From assembly GCA_009843865.1 (NCBI GenBank), contig VYCQ01000038.1, positions 1-57,817 of the forward strand: 57,817 bases of DNA, in the 5' to 3' direction. The stretch is from Acidimicrobiia bacterium. GTDB lineage: Bacteria; Actinomycetota; Acidimicrobiia; Acidimicrobiales; Bin134. Shown in pieces: positions 36,213-44,624 of the stretch. How positions within the stretch are numbered: the first letter of the stretch is position 1; each line of letters begins with the position of its first letter. The position numbers and the translations under genes are program-made. The notes below the pieces were generated by a model. The model was given only the letters and a program-made list of their open reading frames with translations. It did not search any database and was not told the DNA's origin.

Positions 36213-37341
36213 GTAACTCTTTAGGAGTATGCCACAAGCGTGCCAATCCTTCACCGCCAGCCCGCTCTAGCACTCCTGAGACGAACGCAGTTCCTCGGTC
36301 GTAGTGGTCTTGACTAAGTTCTAACCCGAGCATCTTTTCAATGAAACGATCGGCAGAACCAGTGCTCACCCGCCGCCGCCGCAAAGCCTCGCTTAGTTGC
36401 TGATAAGAGCCAATCAGATTGCGTCCCACGCTGTCTACTACCCAATCCACATAGCCTGCGATCACGCTCACCAGAGCAGTTATCTGAGGCAGCAACGCCC
36501 GCTGAGCTGAGGATTGAATGGCCCCCAACATCATCTCGGGATCACCCCAAAGTGACTCTAGATTGTCTAGGGAATCGCGATTGGCTAAATCCAAGTCGCT
36601 GAGCTTATGACGCAAGGCGGCGGGATCAGCCTCAAAACTAGCAACATAATCCTCAAGCAAGTCTTGCATTCTTCGCCCCACATGAGGCACCGACAACACT
36701 GTGTGGTGGGTTAGTTCGCTCAAGCACACCCAAAGCTGTAAGTCGGACAAATCCAAACTCCACTCAGAGGCAAGTTGGGCAATATTAGCTGGAATGACCA
36801 AGATTTCAGCGCTGTCACGAGGAATGGGCAAGTCGTATTGACCGAGATTACGTCGCGCCAAATTACCTACCATGCTGCCAGCGGTCATGCTCGTGAGTGC
36901 TGGTCCCAGCATTTTCATGATCTGACCAATCATTGCCTCAGCAGGATCACTCATATCATCTAGAGGGGTTTTTAAAGGATCAGATCGATGGGAAGCACCA
37001 GCAATAGGTTCTAGCAGAGGTCGATAAGCCTCCAAGGTGGCCGATACCCATGTGGTGCGGGTGCTAGCCACGATGGATGCTGCTTTACCGCTGCGCACGT
37101 TGGTGAGCCCCGTGACACTGCTCACCTGCAATTCAGCGACCCTTGCCAACTCTTCTAGGGCTATGCGTTGAGTAGGTTCTACATTGGATTCTGCACCCCC
37201 TTGAGTCGCCACCGCTATGGCAATCTGACGAGCATTATCCCAGGAAGATGAGGTCTGCTGAGCGAAGAGCTTGCCCAAATCACCAAAGATGGGCATGCCT
37301 TTAAACGGGTTGAACTCCTCTGGTGGCTCAGCCTCGCTCAC
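36151..37341 (-). CDS. Zincin_2/DUF2342-family protein with altered metal motif
   Basis: A 396-residue protein of the actinobacterial zincin_2 family (DUF2342; often annotated as zinc-dependent metalloprotease or F420-biosynthesis-associated). Family features are FGDLGKLFAQQTSSSWDNARQIA at the N-terminus and LWVCLSELTHHTVLSVPHV in the middle. Family members, as I recall, read HExxHH there; here the first His is Ser (AGC codon), giving SELTHH, so the zinc site is probably lost and the protein may be a pseudo-enzyme. The rest is well preserved. It stands alone, convergent with the MFS gene. Confidence 0.75.
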   Translation of the reverse strand: MSEAEPPEEFNPFKGMPIFGDLGKLFAQQTSSSWDNARQIAIAVATQGGAESNVEPTQRIALEELARVAELQVSSVTGLTNVRSGKAASIVASTRTTWVSATLEAYRPLLEPIAGASHRSDPLKTPLDDMSDPAEAMIGQIMKMLGPALTSMTAGSMVGNLARRNLGQYDLPIPRDSAEILVIPANIAQLASEWSLDLSDLQLWVCLSELTHHTVLSVPHVGRRMQDLLEDYVASFEADPAALRHKLSDLDLANRDSLDNLESLWGDPEMMLGAIQSSAQRALLPQITALVSVIAGYVDWVVDSVGRNLIGSYQQLSEALRRRRVSTGSADRFIEKMLGLELSQDHYDRGTAFVSGVLERAGGEGLARLWHTPKELPTPAEVEAPGLWLARIDLAD

Positions 37342-37406
37342 GTTGGGATACTATCGGCTCAACACCAGATGAAGTGGTGGGCTGAACCTAAATAATCGCT
37401 AAGATT

Positions 37407-37412
37407 TAAACT
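37407..37412 (+). promoter_or_regulatory. Putative -10 box of leaderless moaE
   Basis: TAAACT, 7 nt before the ATG at 37420, with no ribosome-binding site. Confidence 0.35.
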
Positions 37413-37419
37413 CAAACCT

Positions 37420-37920
37420 ATGCATCCCCCACAAACAGCGCAGGTATGGGCTGGCCTTAGTGCTGAGCCACTGCCATTGGAGCGTGTGCTGCGCTGGGTG
37501 GGACGTGACGATTGTGGTGGTGTTGTATTGTTCAGCGGAACCGCCCGCAACCATTCTGAAGGTCGACCTGAGGTAAGTGTTTTAGAGTACGAAGCTTATG
37601 AAGAGCAAGTGATTCCACGTTTGGAAGCTTTGGCTGCTGAGGCTCTTGCAAGATGGCCTGAGCTAGGTCGACTAGCATTGCTGCATCGCATCGGCCGTGT
37701 ACCCATAGGAGAATCGGCGGTGGTGGTAGCAACATCAGCACCTCATCGTAAAGATGCCTTTGCTGCGGCACGCTATTGCATTGATGATCTGAAAGCCACC
37801 GTGCCTATATGGAAGAAGGAAGCATGGCAAGGAGGTGAAAGTTGGGGCCTAGAAGCACAGCACATCACAGAAATAGGCAGTGGTGAAACAACAATACACC
37901 AAATTGAAAATAAATCATGA
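37420..37920 (+). CDS. moaE: Molybdopterin synthase catalytic subunit MoaE
   Basis: A 166-residue MoaE, which with thiocarboxylated MoaD converts precursor Z (cPMP) to molybdopterin. GGVVLFSGTARNHSEG, YEAYEEQVIPRL, HRIGRVPIGESAVVV and the Lys-bearing VPIWKKEAW are all present. No other moa gene is in the window. Its product is needed by the molybdenum hydroxylase encoded at 47.8-51.5 kb. The stop overlaps the mreB start (ATGA). Confidence 0.92.
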   Translation: MHPPQTAQVWAGLSAEPLPLERVLRWVGRDDCGGVVLFSGTARNHSEGRPEVSVLEYEAYEEQVIPRLEALAAEALARWPELGRLALLHRIGRVPIGESAVVVATSAPHRKDAFAAARYCIDDLKATVPIWKKEAWQGGESWGLEAQHITEIGSGETTIHQIENKS

Positions 37921-38912
37921 CGCGCGATTTAGCAATTGACTTGGGCACCGCTAACACACTGGTTTATGCCCGCGCACAAGGCATCATTCTAAACGAGCCC
38001 TCGGTGATTGCGATGAACCGTAAAACCAACGAGGTTTTGGCAATTGGGCGGGAAGCCTGGCAAATGATCGGACGCACTCCAGCTCACATCTCAGCAATAC
38101 GACCTTTGCGAAAAGGGGCCATCACCGACTTCGCAGTAACTGAACGAATGATTCGTCTGCTTCTGACCAACGCTGGCGTGAACCGATTTAATCGTCCCAA
38201 GGTGGTCATTTGCGTGCCTTCAGCCATCACTGCTGTGGAGCGACGGGCAGTGATGGAGGCATCTCGTCGTGCTGGCGCTGCTGAGACACGACTAATCGAA
38301 CAACCTCTGGCCGCTGCTATCGGAGCCAATCTGCCCATTCAAGCACCAGTGGCCAACATGATAGTAGATGTTGGTGGAGGTACCAGCGAAACGGCGCTCA
38401 TTTCTATGGGCGGGGTGATATCCCTCAAGGCCATCCGAGTGGGATCATTTGACATTGACGCTGCCATACAAGCCCACATGCGCCGTCAGTTTGGAATCGC
38501 TATAGGTGAGCGCACGGCCGAGGAAGTGAAGATAGCCATAGGTTCAGCGGCGTATACACCCGGTGAACGCGCTGCCGAGGTAAAGGGCCGCAATCTGTCA
38601 AACGGCTTGCCGGAGACCATCGTGCTTACCCCCAATGAAGTGCGAACAGCCATCTCTGAAGTGGTATCAGCCATAGTGGACTCGGTGGTGTCCTGTTTAA
38701 TTGAGGCACCGCCTGAGCTTTCCCAAGATGTAATTGCTCAAGGCATCAAGTTGGTAGGAGGTGGATCGCTGCTAACTGGTTTAGGTGAGCGATTGTCTCA
38801 GATCACTGATGTGCCCGTCAGCTTGGTAGATGCCCCATTAGAAGCAGTGGTGATGGGCGCGGGACGTTGTTTGGAATCTTTCGCTGATATCCAAGCTATT
38901 TTGACAGAGTAA
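37917..38912 (+). CDS. mreB: MreB-like bacterial actin
   Basis: A 331-residue MreB-type actin. The phosphate-1 loop is AIDLGTANTLVY, phosphate-2 is IVDVGGGTSETALI, and the adenosine region is KLVGGGSLLTGLGERL; GAITDFAVTERMI is typical of MreB. The filament organises wall synthesis in rod-shaped cells. mreC and mreD do not follow; instead it is coupled to moaE upstream and convergent (17-bp overlap) with a HEAT-repeat gene. An Mbl-type paralogue role is possible. Confidence 0.88.
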   Translation: MTRDLAIDLGTANTLVYARAQGIILNEPSVIAMNRKTNEVLAIGREAWQMIGRTPAHISAIRPLRKGAITDFAVTERMIRLLLTNAGVNRFNRPKVVICVPSAITAVERRAVMEASRRAGAAETRLIEQPLAAAIGANLPIQAPVANMIVDVGGGTSETALISMGGVISLKAIRVGSFDIDAAIQAHMRRQFGIAIGERTAEEVKIAIGSAAYTPGERAAEVKGRNLSNGLPETIVLTPNEVRTAISEVVSAIVDSVVSCLIEAPPELSQDVIAQGIKLVGGGSLLTGLGERLSQITDVPVSLVDAPLEAVVMGAGRCLESFADIQAILTE

Positions 38913-39537
38913 CTGAGGACTGGGTTAGCAATTCAGCGGCTTCCCTGGTCTGCCAATCCTTATCTGTCAGAGCCCGTTGCAATGCGACGGTAACCTCAGG
39001 CCCCTCAAAGGGCGCTAGCGCCAGCACTGCCCGACGACGCACCGCTATTCGATCGTTGGTGGCGGCCAAAATGGTGCCCAAACCATCAGGGTGTCCAATA
39101 GCTCCCAAAGCTGCTACCGCTGCCTCTCTCACAAGTGGATTAGCATGACCTTTACCCATCTCACACAACTTGGCCACAACAGCGTGGTCGGCCTCCACGC
39201 GCTCGCCATAAGCCCAAACTGCGACCTCTACCACAGTATCATCTTCATCAACTAGCAGTGCGCGTGGGGATACTTGAGGGTAATTGATGCTAAGGGATGC
39301 AGCTCTGCGACGCACGATGGCAGATGGGTCGCTAAAGGTGGATCGCAACGTGTCATCGCTCAAGCTTCCTATCCTATGCAGCGCTGCGAGAGCCGAAGCC
39401 CGCACGCGAGGGTCATCATGGCCCATGGCTTGCCGTACGACCTGCGTATCGCCAACATAGCCAGCCACAACCACAGCACGGCGCTGCGCTTGAGCATCAG
39501 CCCCTGAGCTAACCCCTGAGCTGCTTGGGGTGGTCAT
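38896..39537 (-). CDS. HEAT-repeat protein
   Basis: A 213-residue all-helical protein made of about six HEAT repeats, e.g. DDPRVRASALAALHRIG, PSAIVRRRAASLSI, NPLVREAAVAALGAIG and RIAVRRRAVLALAPF. Such PBS-lyase-type repeats act in protein-protein contacts. I start at ATG 39537, which overlaps the stop of the upstream membrane-protein gene (ATGA); a longer reading to 39660 would run through that gene. No specific role can be named. Confidence 0.75.
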   Translation of the reverse strand: MTTPSSSGVSSGADAQAQRRAVVVAGYVGDTQVVRQAMGHDDPRVRASALAALHRIGSLSDDTLRSTFSDPSAIVRRRAASLSINYPQVSPRALLVDEDDTVVEVAVWAYGERVEADHAVVAKLCEMGKGHANPLVREAAVAALGAIGHPDGLGTILAATNDRIAVRRRAVLALAPFEGPEVTVALQRALTDKDWQTREAAELLTQSSVTLSK

Positions 39538-39821
39538 ACCAACGTTTCTATAAGGATAGTCAAGCCCACAAAAAACATGCCTACCAACAAAGTCAGTCCA
39601 GCCCCCAATAAGGTCACTACAAAAAACAACCCTACTCCAGCCCGCAACCTTTCCCACCAATGTAAGTGAACTCCAGCCCCATAATCGGCTCTATAAGCAG
39701 CCAGCACATCTCGCTCAGCCCTTGCTACACGCCAAGATCGCCAACGCTCTTGAAGCCAGTTTTTTACCTTGTCTCCGGTATGGTCGGAGTAGGAAAGACG
39801 AATGCGCGACCAGTTAACCAC
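39534..39821 (-). CDS. Small membrane protein coupled to the HEAT-repeat gene
   Basis: From the GTG at 39821 this is a 95-residue protein: a basic, Trp/Arg-rich soluble half (KNWLQERWRSWRVARAERD) followed by a long hydrophobic C-terminus (LFFVVTLLGAGLTLLVGMFFVGLTILIETLV) that forms one or two membrane passes. A longer frame up to 40001 would overlap the divergent protease gene by 200 bp and is unlikely. The stop overlaps the HEAT gene start, so the pair is probably a membrane anchor with a helical-repeat partner. Function unknown. Confidence 0.55.
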   Translation of the reverse strand: MVNWSRIRLSYSDHTGDKVKNWLQERWRSWRVARAERDVLAAYRADYGAGVHLHWWERLRAGVGLFFVVTLLGAGLTLLVGMFFVGLTILIETLV

Positions 39822-40911
39822 AGAGGCTTCTAGAGTACTCTCGCTTTCACCCTCAAGCTCATCAAACCCACGCTCATCAAAATGGTGGAGTAGCAACCGA
39901 AACTGGCTAGTGCCAGTGTTGGCAGTACTGATGATCGTGGGGATACTGGCGGTAGTTTTCACCTTTTGGCGAACCGATGCAGTTGCCGTGCGGCCCGGCA
40001 CTGTTCAAAACGTGCCATCGCTGATTGCCATCACAGGTGCTGAGATTTATCCTCCCCAAAATGAAGTGTCCCTGATAACCGTGCTGATCAGCCAGCGCTT
40101 AAACATCTGGCAGCGCCTAAAGGCTGAATTTGAATCGGATATCGACATTGAGCCCGAGAGAACCTTCACCGGCAATGGCACCCGGCGCGAACTGCAACAA
40201 CAAAACCAACAGAGGATGCAGGCTTCTCATGAAATCGCATCAGCAGTAGCCTTGAAATACCTAGGCTATGAAATTCCGCTGCTTACTTCGGGGATTATCG
40301 TGGGTGACCCCATCCCCAACAGCCAAGCAGCTCAAATGCTGCGCCCTGAAGATGTGATTGTGGGAGCGGCTGGCACGCCTGTAAACGACTTAAGCGAGTT
40401 GGCAGATGTGCTTGCCTTCCATACTCCTGGCCAATCGATCACCCTGGATGTGGAACGAACAACAAAACCAGACGATACCCCTGAGAGACTCATGGTGACA
40501 TTGGAGCTCATCGAATCCCAAACAGAGCCGGGACGAGCGTTAATAGGTGTGGGCGCAACCGAACGAATAGCCGATTTTAAATTACCGGTGAACATCAACG
40601 TGGACAGCGGCAGCATCGGTGGTCCCTCGGCAGGTTTAGCCCTCACCTTGGGCATAATCGATCTTCTTAGCCCTGGCGAACTCATGGGCGAGCTAAAGGT
40701 AGCAGCTACAGGCACCATTTCATTAGACGGCTCAGTGGGCGCTATCGGCGAAGTAGACCAAAAGACCATCGCGGCGCAACGCGCTGGAGTGAGCTTGTTG
40801 TTGGTACCTGTCGATAACCTGTCCGAAGCCCTCAACCACGCCGCTGGCAACCTGCAAGTGGTGGGTGTGGCAACTTTAAAGGATGCACTAAGCGCTCTGG
40901 CAACAACTTAA
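39802..40911 (+). CDS. PDZ-Lon (S16) membrane-anchored protease
   Basis: A 369-residue YlbL-type protein. A short cytoplasmic N-terminus is followed by one membrane helix (WLVPVLAVLMIVGILAVVFTF), a mid-region, a PDZ domain (about 175-245; LRPEDVIVGAAGTPVND) and a C-terminal Lon protease domain with the Ser-Lys dyad: Ser in GSIGGPSAGLAL and Lys in VDQKTIAAQRAG. No ATPase domain, as usual for this group. The extracytoplasmic protease probably processes membrane or secreted proteins. It is followed after 29 nt by the UPF0182 gene, a common actinobacterial neighbour order. Confidence 0.88.
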   Translation: MRDQLTTEASRVLSLSPSSSSNPRSSKWWSSNRNWLVPVLAVLMIVGILAVVFTFWRTDAVAVRPGTVQNVPSLIAITGAEIYPPQNEVSLITVLISQRLNIWQRLKAEFESDIDIEPERTFTGNGTRRELQQQNQQRMQASHEIASAVALKYLGYEIPLLTSGIIVGDPIPNSQAAQMLRPEDVIVGAAGTPVNDLSELADVLAFHTPGQSITLDVERTTKPDDTPERLMVTLELIESQTEPGRALIGVGATERIADFKLPVNINVDSGSIGGPSAGLALTLGIIDLLSPGELMGELKVAATGTISLDGSVGAIGEVDQKTIAAQRAGVSLLLVPVDNLSEALNHAAGNLQVVGVATLKDALSALATT

Positions 40912-40940
40912 ACGCAACTAGAGGCTAACCTCACCTCTAT

Positions 40941-43904
40941 ATGCGTAATCCACGGGATGTGCTCAAATCACGTCAACCTTCGCGGCCCCATTTCTCGCGT
41001 CGCTCCAAAGCAATCACAGCGTTCATCGCAGTTCTATTACTAGTGGGGATATTCTCGGTGCGCGGTATCGCCGGACTGTGGACCGACTACCTGTGGTTTG
41101 ACTCTCTAGGCCAAGGCGAGGTTTGGACCGAGATACTGGCTTACAAATCTGTACTAGTGGCCATCTTCGTGACGCTGTTTTTCTTGTTAATGTTCTTCAA
41201 CTTGGCAATCGCTAATCGAATAGCTCCCCCAACACGCCCAGCAGGACCAGAAGAAGATCTGCTGCGCACTTACCATGAAGTGGTTGGTCACCGTCATCGG
41301 CTGGTAAGCGTGGTTGCGGCCTTCTTACTTGCATTGATCGTAGGCGCAAGCAGCGGCAGTGAATGGCAAAAAGCCATGTTGTTCTTCAACAACGTTGATT
41401 TCGGCAGAGAAGACCCGCAGTTTGGCTACGACATAGGTTTTTACGTTTTTCAACTTCCTTTTATCCAGTTCCTCCTGAGCTGGGTCTTCCGTGCCCTTAT
41501 CATCGTAACGATTTTCACCGCCATCGCCCACTACTTAAACGGTGGTATCCGTTTTCAGACCAGCCAACAACATGTGACCCCTCAGGTAAAGGCCCACCTG
41601 TCGGTGCTGTTGGCGATGATTGCCCTAATCAGGGTAGTGGGCTACTGGTTTGATCGCTTCAGCCTCAACTTTTCTTCTCGGGGTCCGGTAGATGGCGCTA
41701 CCTACACCGATGTCAATGCCCAGATCCCAGCACTCAATCTGTTGATGTTAATCTCGGTGCTTTCGGCTGTGTTGCTGATCATCAACATTTGGCAACGAGG
41801 CTGGGTGCTGCCGGTTACGGCTGTGGGCTTATGGATGATCGTGGCCGTTGTAATGGGGGCCATCTATCCGGCCATCATTCAGCGTTTTCGGGCTGAACCG
41901 CAAGAGTCTCAAAGAGAAGCCGTCTACATCGAACGCAACATTGAAGAAACCAGATTCGCCTTGGGCCTAGATAATGTGATTACACGGCCATTTAACCCTG
42001 ACACACAAATCAGCGCGGGCGAACTGGCCGATAGTGGCAGCGTGCGCAACATTCGCCTTCTCGACCCCGATATCGTGCCCAATGCCTTTCAGGTAGAGCA
42101 ATCCGAGCGCACTTTCTACACCTTCAACGATGAGGTGGATGTTGACCGCTATGAAATCAATGGTGAGATCACTGAAGTAGTTATCGGAGCACGCCAACTC
42201 AACGTGGCTGATATTCCCCAACAATCTTGGGAAGGACGCCATGTGCAATACACCCACGGCTATGGAGTAGCTGTAGCACCGGTCAACGAAGTAACGGTGC
42301 AAGGGTCACCCAACTTTGTGGTGGGCGATGTGCCGGTGACAGCTAACCCAGACTTTGAACTCACCCGTCCGCAGCTTTACATCGGCGAAAACCTCAACGG
42401 CTATGCCATAGTCGGAGCCACCATTCCTGAGGTGGACTATACCGAAGCTAATGAGACGGTGCCTTTCACTTATGACGGCGAAGACGGGGTAAATATCGGC
42501 GGCTTTTTGCGCCAAGTGGCCTTCGCCTTACGCTTCGGCGATATCAACCCACTGATTTCGGGCTTTGTAGATAACGATTCCCGCATCATCTTTAACCGAG
42601 ATTTACGCACCCGAGTAGAGACCTTGGCCCCGTTCTTAGAGTTTGATGCCGATCCATATCCTGTGGTGTCCAACGGCAGGGTGTATTACATCGCCGATGC
42701 CTATACAACCACCGACCGCTACCCCTACGGACAAGTTCCCGATGTGGCAGATTTGGATGATAAAAGCGGCCTGAACAAAAAGTTTAACTACGTCCGCAAT
42801 TCAGTAAAGGCTGTAGTAGATGCTTTCGACGGCACAACCACCTTCTATGTGATTGACCCTGATGATCCGATCATTCAAGCCTGGCGCAAAATGTTCCCGA
42901 GACTGTTTAAAGATTTCGAGCAAATGCCCGCCAATCTGCAAAACCATCTGCGCTACCCCGAGGATTTATTCAAGGTGCAGACCACCATGTGGGCCCGTTA
43001 CTTCATTGATGATCCCGAAACCTTCTACGCCAACTCCGTTACCTGGGCCGTGGCACAAGACCCAGGTACCCGTATCACAGCGCGAACCCTGCTAGATGAG
43101 GTTGCCGATGTTATCACCGCCGATGCAGCTACAACGATTGCCGCCACACGGCAGCTAGAACAAAGGATCAGGCCCTTCTATCAGCTTTTACAATTACCCG
43201 AAGAAGATGACCTAGATTTCGTGATCTTCAGAACCTTCGTGCCGGTATCGGGCGCAGGTGATAATGAGGACGAACGTAAAGAACTCACGGCCTTCATCGT
43301 GGCTAAAAGCGATATCGACGAGTACGGAGAGCTAGTTGTTTACACCGTGCCGGGCACGAACATTCCTGGACCTAGCATTGTGGATGCCAAGATCCAAGCA
43401 GACACAGAGATTGCCGATGCCTTCACGCAACTAAACCAGCAAGGCTCAACCGTGCTGCAAGGCAACCTGCTAATGATTCCGGTGGGCGACTCCTTACTGT
43501 TTGTGCGCCCTGTTTATGTGCAAGCGACCGGTGACACAGAATTACCACAGGTAAAGCAGGTAATTGTGGGCCTCGGCAACGAGGATGACTTCGTGTTGAG
43601 AATTCGTTCCACGCTGGAAGAGGCATTGACCGCGCTTTCAGATGCCACTGACTCGGTAGTAGCACCAGCCGAGCCTATCTTATCATCAGATGAGGATGTT
43701 ACAGATGACGCTCAGGTTGGCAGTGAAACAGAAGACCCCGATGATGGCAAACCTACAATAGATAACGACTCAGCTATAGATGCAGACACCCGAACAGCTA
43801 TTGGAGAACTCCTAGAAGAGCTGCGTTCAACTCAAGAGTCCATCGATCAAGATCGTCGTCGCCTTGACGGACTAATCGGCCAACTAGAAGACCTACTGAA
43901 ATAG
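40941..43904 (+). CDS. UPF0182 family membrane protein
   Basis: A 987-residue protein with about seven membrane helices in the first 320 residues and a large extracytoplasmic region up to about residue 900. An acidic, Gln/Glu-rich tail ends in a coiled coil (RSTQESIDQDRRRLDGLIGQLEDLL). LWTDYLWFDSLGQGEVW at the N-terminus is the UPF0182 signature. The family is widespread in actinobacteria and cyanobacteria with no assigned function. Linked to the PDZ-Lon gene, which may cleave or monitor it (inference). Confidence 0.9.
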   Translation: MRNPRDVLKSRQPSRPHFSRRSKAITAFIAVLLLVGIFSVRGIAGLWTDYLWFDSLGQGEVWTEILAYKSVLVAIFVTLFFLLMFFNLAIANRIAPPTRPAGPEEDLLRTYHEVVGHRHRLVSVVAAFLLALIVGASSGSEWQKAMLFFNNVDFGREDPQFGYDIGFYVFQLPFIQFLLSWVFRALIIVTIFTAIAHYLNGGIRFQTSQQHVTPQVKAHLSVLLAMIALIRVVGYWFDRFSLNFSSRGPVDGATYTDVNAQIPALNLLMLISVLSAVLLIINIWQRGWVLPVTAVGLWMIVAVVMGAIYPAIIQRFRAEPQESQREAVYIERNIEETRFALGLDNVITRPFNPDTQISAGELADSGSVRNIRLLDPDIVPNAFQVEQSERTFYTFNDEVDVDRYEINGEITEVVIGARQLNVADIPQQSWEGRHVQYTHGYGVAVAPVNEVTVQGSPNFVVGDVPVTANPDFELTRPQLYIGENLNGYAIVGATIPEVDYTEANETVPFTYDGEDGVNIGGFLRQVAFALRFGDINPLISGFVDNDSRIIFNRDLRTRVETLAPFLEFDADPYPVVSNGRVYYIADAYTTTDRYPYGQVPDVADLDDKSGLNKKFNYVRNSVKAVVDAFDGTTTFYVIDPDDPIIQAWRKMFPRLFKDFEQMPANLQNHLRYPEDLFKVQTTMWARYFIDDPETFYANSVTWAVAQDPGTRITARTLLDEVADVITADAATTIAATRQLEQRIRPFYQLLQLPEEDDLDFVIFRTFVPVSGAGDNEDERKELTAFIVAKSDIDEYGELVVYTVPGTNIPGPSIVDAKIQADTEIADAFTQLNQQGSTVLQGNLLMIPVGDSLLFVRPVYVQATGDTELPQVKQVIVGLGNEDDFVLRIRSTLEEALTALSDATDSVVAPAEPILSSDEDVTDDAQVGSETEDPDDGKPTIDNDSAIDADTRTAIGELLEELRSTQESIDQDRRRLDGLIGQLEDLLK

Positions 43905-43913
43905 CGCTATTTC
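43898..43913. repeat. 16-bp perfect palindrome at a convergent gene end
   Basis: GAAATAGCGCTATTTC contains the UPF0182 stop codon and lies 13 bp before the end of the convergent ABC permease gene. It could fold as a 6-bp hairpin on either strand and help end transcription from both sides; a regulator site is also possible. Confidence 0.35.
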
Positions 43914-43925
43914 TACGACACACCA

Positions 43926-44624
43926 CTAATCGATTTCAGTACGAGTGAGGTGCCATGAGGTGTAAACAACTGCTACCAAACCAATGACTACGGGTACCAC
44001 GTATGAAGCTACGACGGCACGGTCAGCTAGGCGCATCTCCACTCCTGTGGCATCTGCGAGTACGCTCATAGGATAGCTACGCACCGACAGACGCGCGAAC
44101 CAATCACCTAGCCGAGACAACAGCAGCTCCCAAATGGCGATGTAGCCCAAACCGATAAGCAACGACCGCTCAAACCGCAAACCCAGGGCCACGAATAACC
44201 CCGAATAGGCCACTACTGCCAAAGCTGTTGCTATTACTGTGGCCAGAATTAGATCATGCACTTCGGTTATAGCTGCTGCTGCCGTCATGATCGCTATCGC
44301 AAACGACCCCACCACTGAAATCACAGCAGCAACCGCAGCAGTTGCGATCGTGTAGCGAGGTACGGGTCGCAACCACACATATACCAGCGTACGATCTTCG
44401 ACTAGATCGCCAAGAGCTGCTGAGCCCAGAGATAAAGCCATAAAAGGAACCAAAACATTGATACCAAAGATGCCTGTGCTCTGTGTGGCGAACTCCACCG
44501 TGTTGTCAGCGGTTCTGGCCAGCACCCCCAACAAGATGGCAACACCGCTTAGCGCTGCCATACCCAACAGCCGCGCCGGACTCATCTGACGACGTAACAA
44601 TACCTTGTAGATATGAAAGTTCAT
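43926..44624 (-). CDS. ABC-2 type permease (second exporter)
   Basis: A 232-residue permease with six hydrophobic segments. A short N-terminal cytoplasmic stretch (MNFHIYKVLLRRQMSPARLL) leads in, and GDLVEDRTLVYVWLRPVPRY is the conserved loop. Last gene of a four-gene exporter operon; its ATG overlaps the stop of the ATPase gene at 44621. Substrate unknown. Confidence 0.8.
   Translation of the reverse strand: MNFHIYKVLLRRQMSPARLLGMAALSGVAILLGVLARTADNTVEFATQSTGIFGINVLVPFMALSLGSAALGDLVEDRTLVYVWLRPVPRYTIATAAVAAVISVVGSFAIAIMTAAAAITEVHDLILATVIATALAVVAYSGLFVALGLRFERSLLIGLGYIAIWELLLSRLGDWFARLSVRSYPMSVLADATGVEMRLADRAVVASYVVPVVIGLVAVVYTSWHLTRTEID

Noticed and set aside
39822-40001. N-terminal extension of the small membrane protein to 40001
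   Set aside because: It would overlap 200 bp of the divergent PDZ-Lon gene; composition of the extra part looks like the antisense of that gene.
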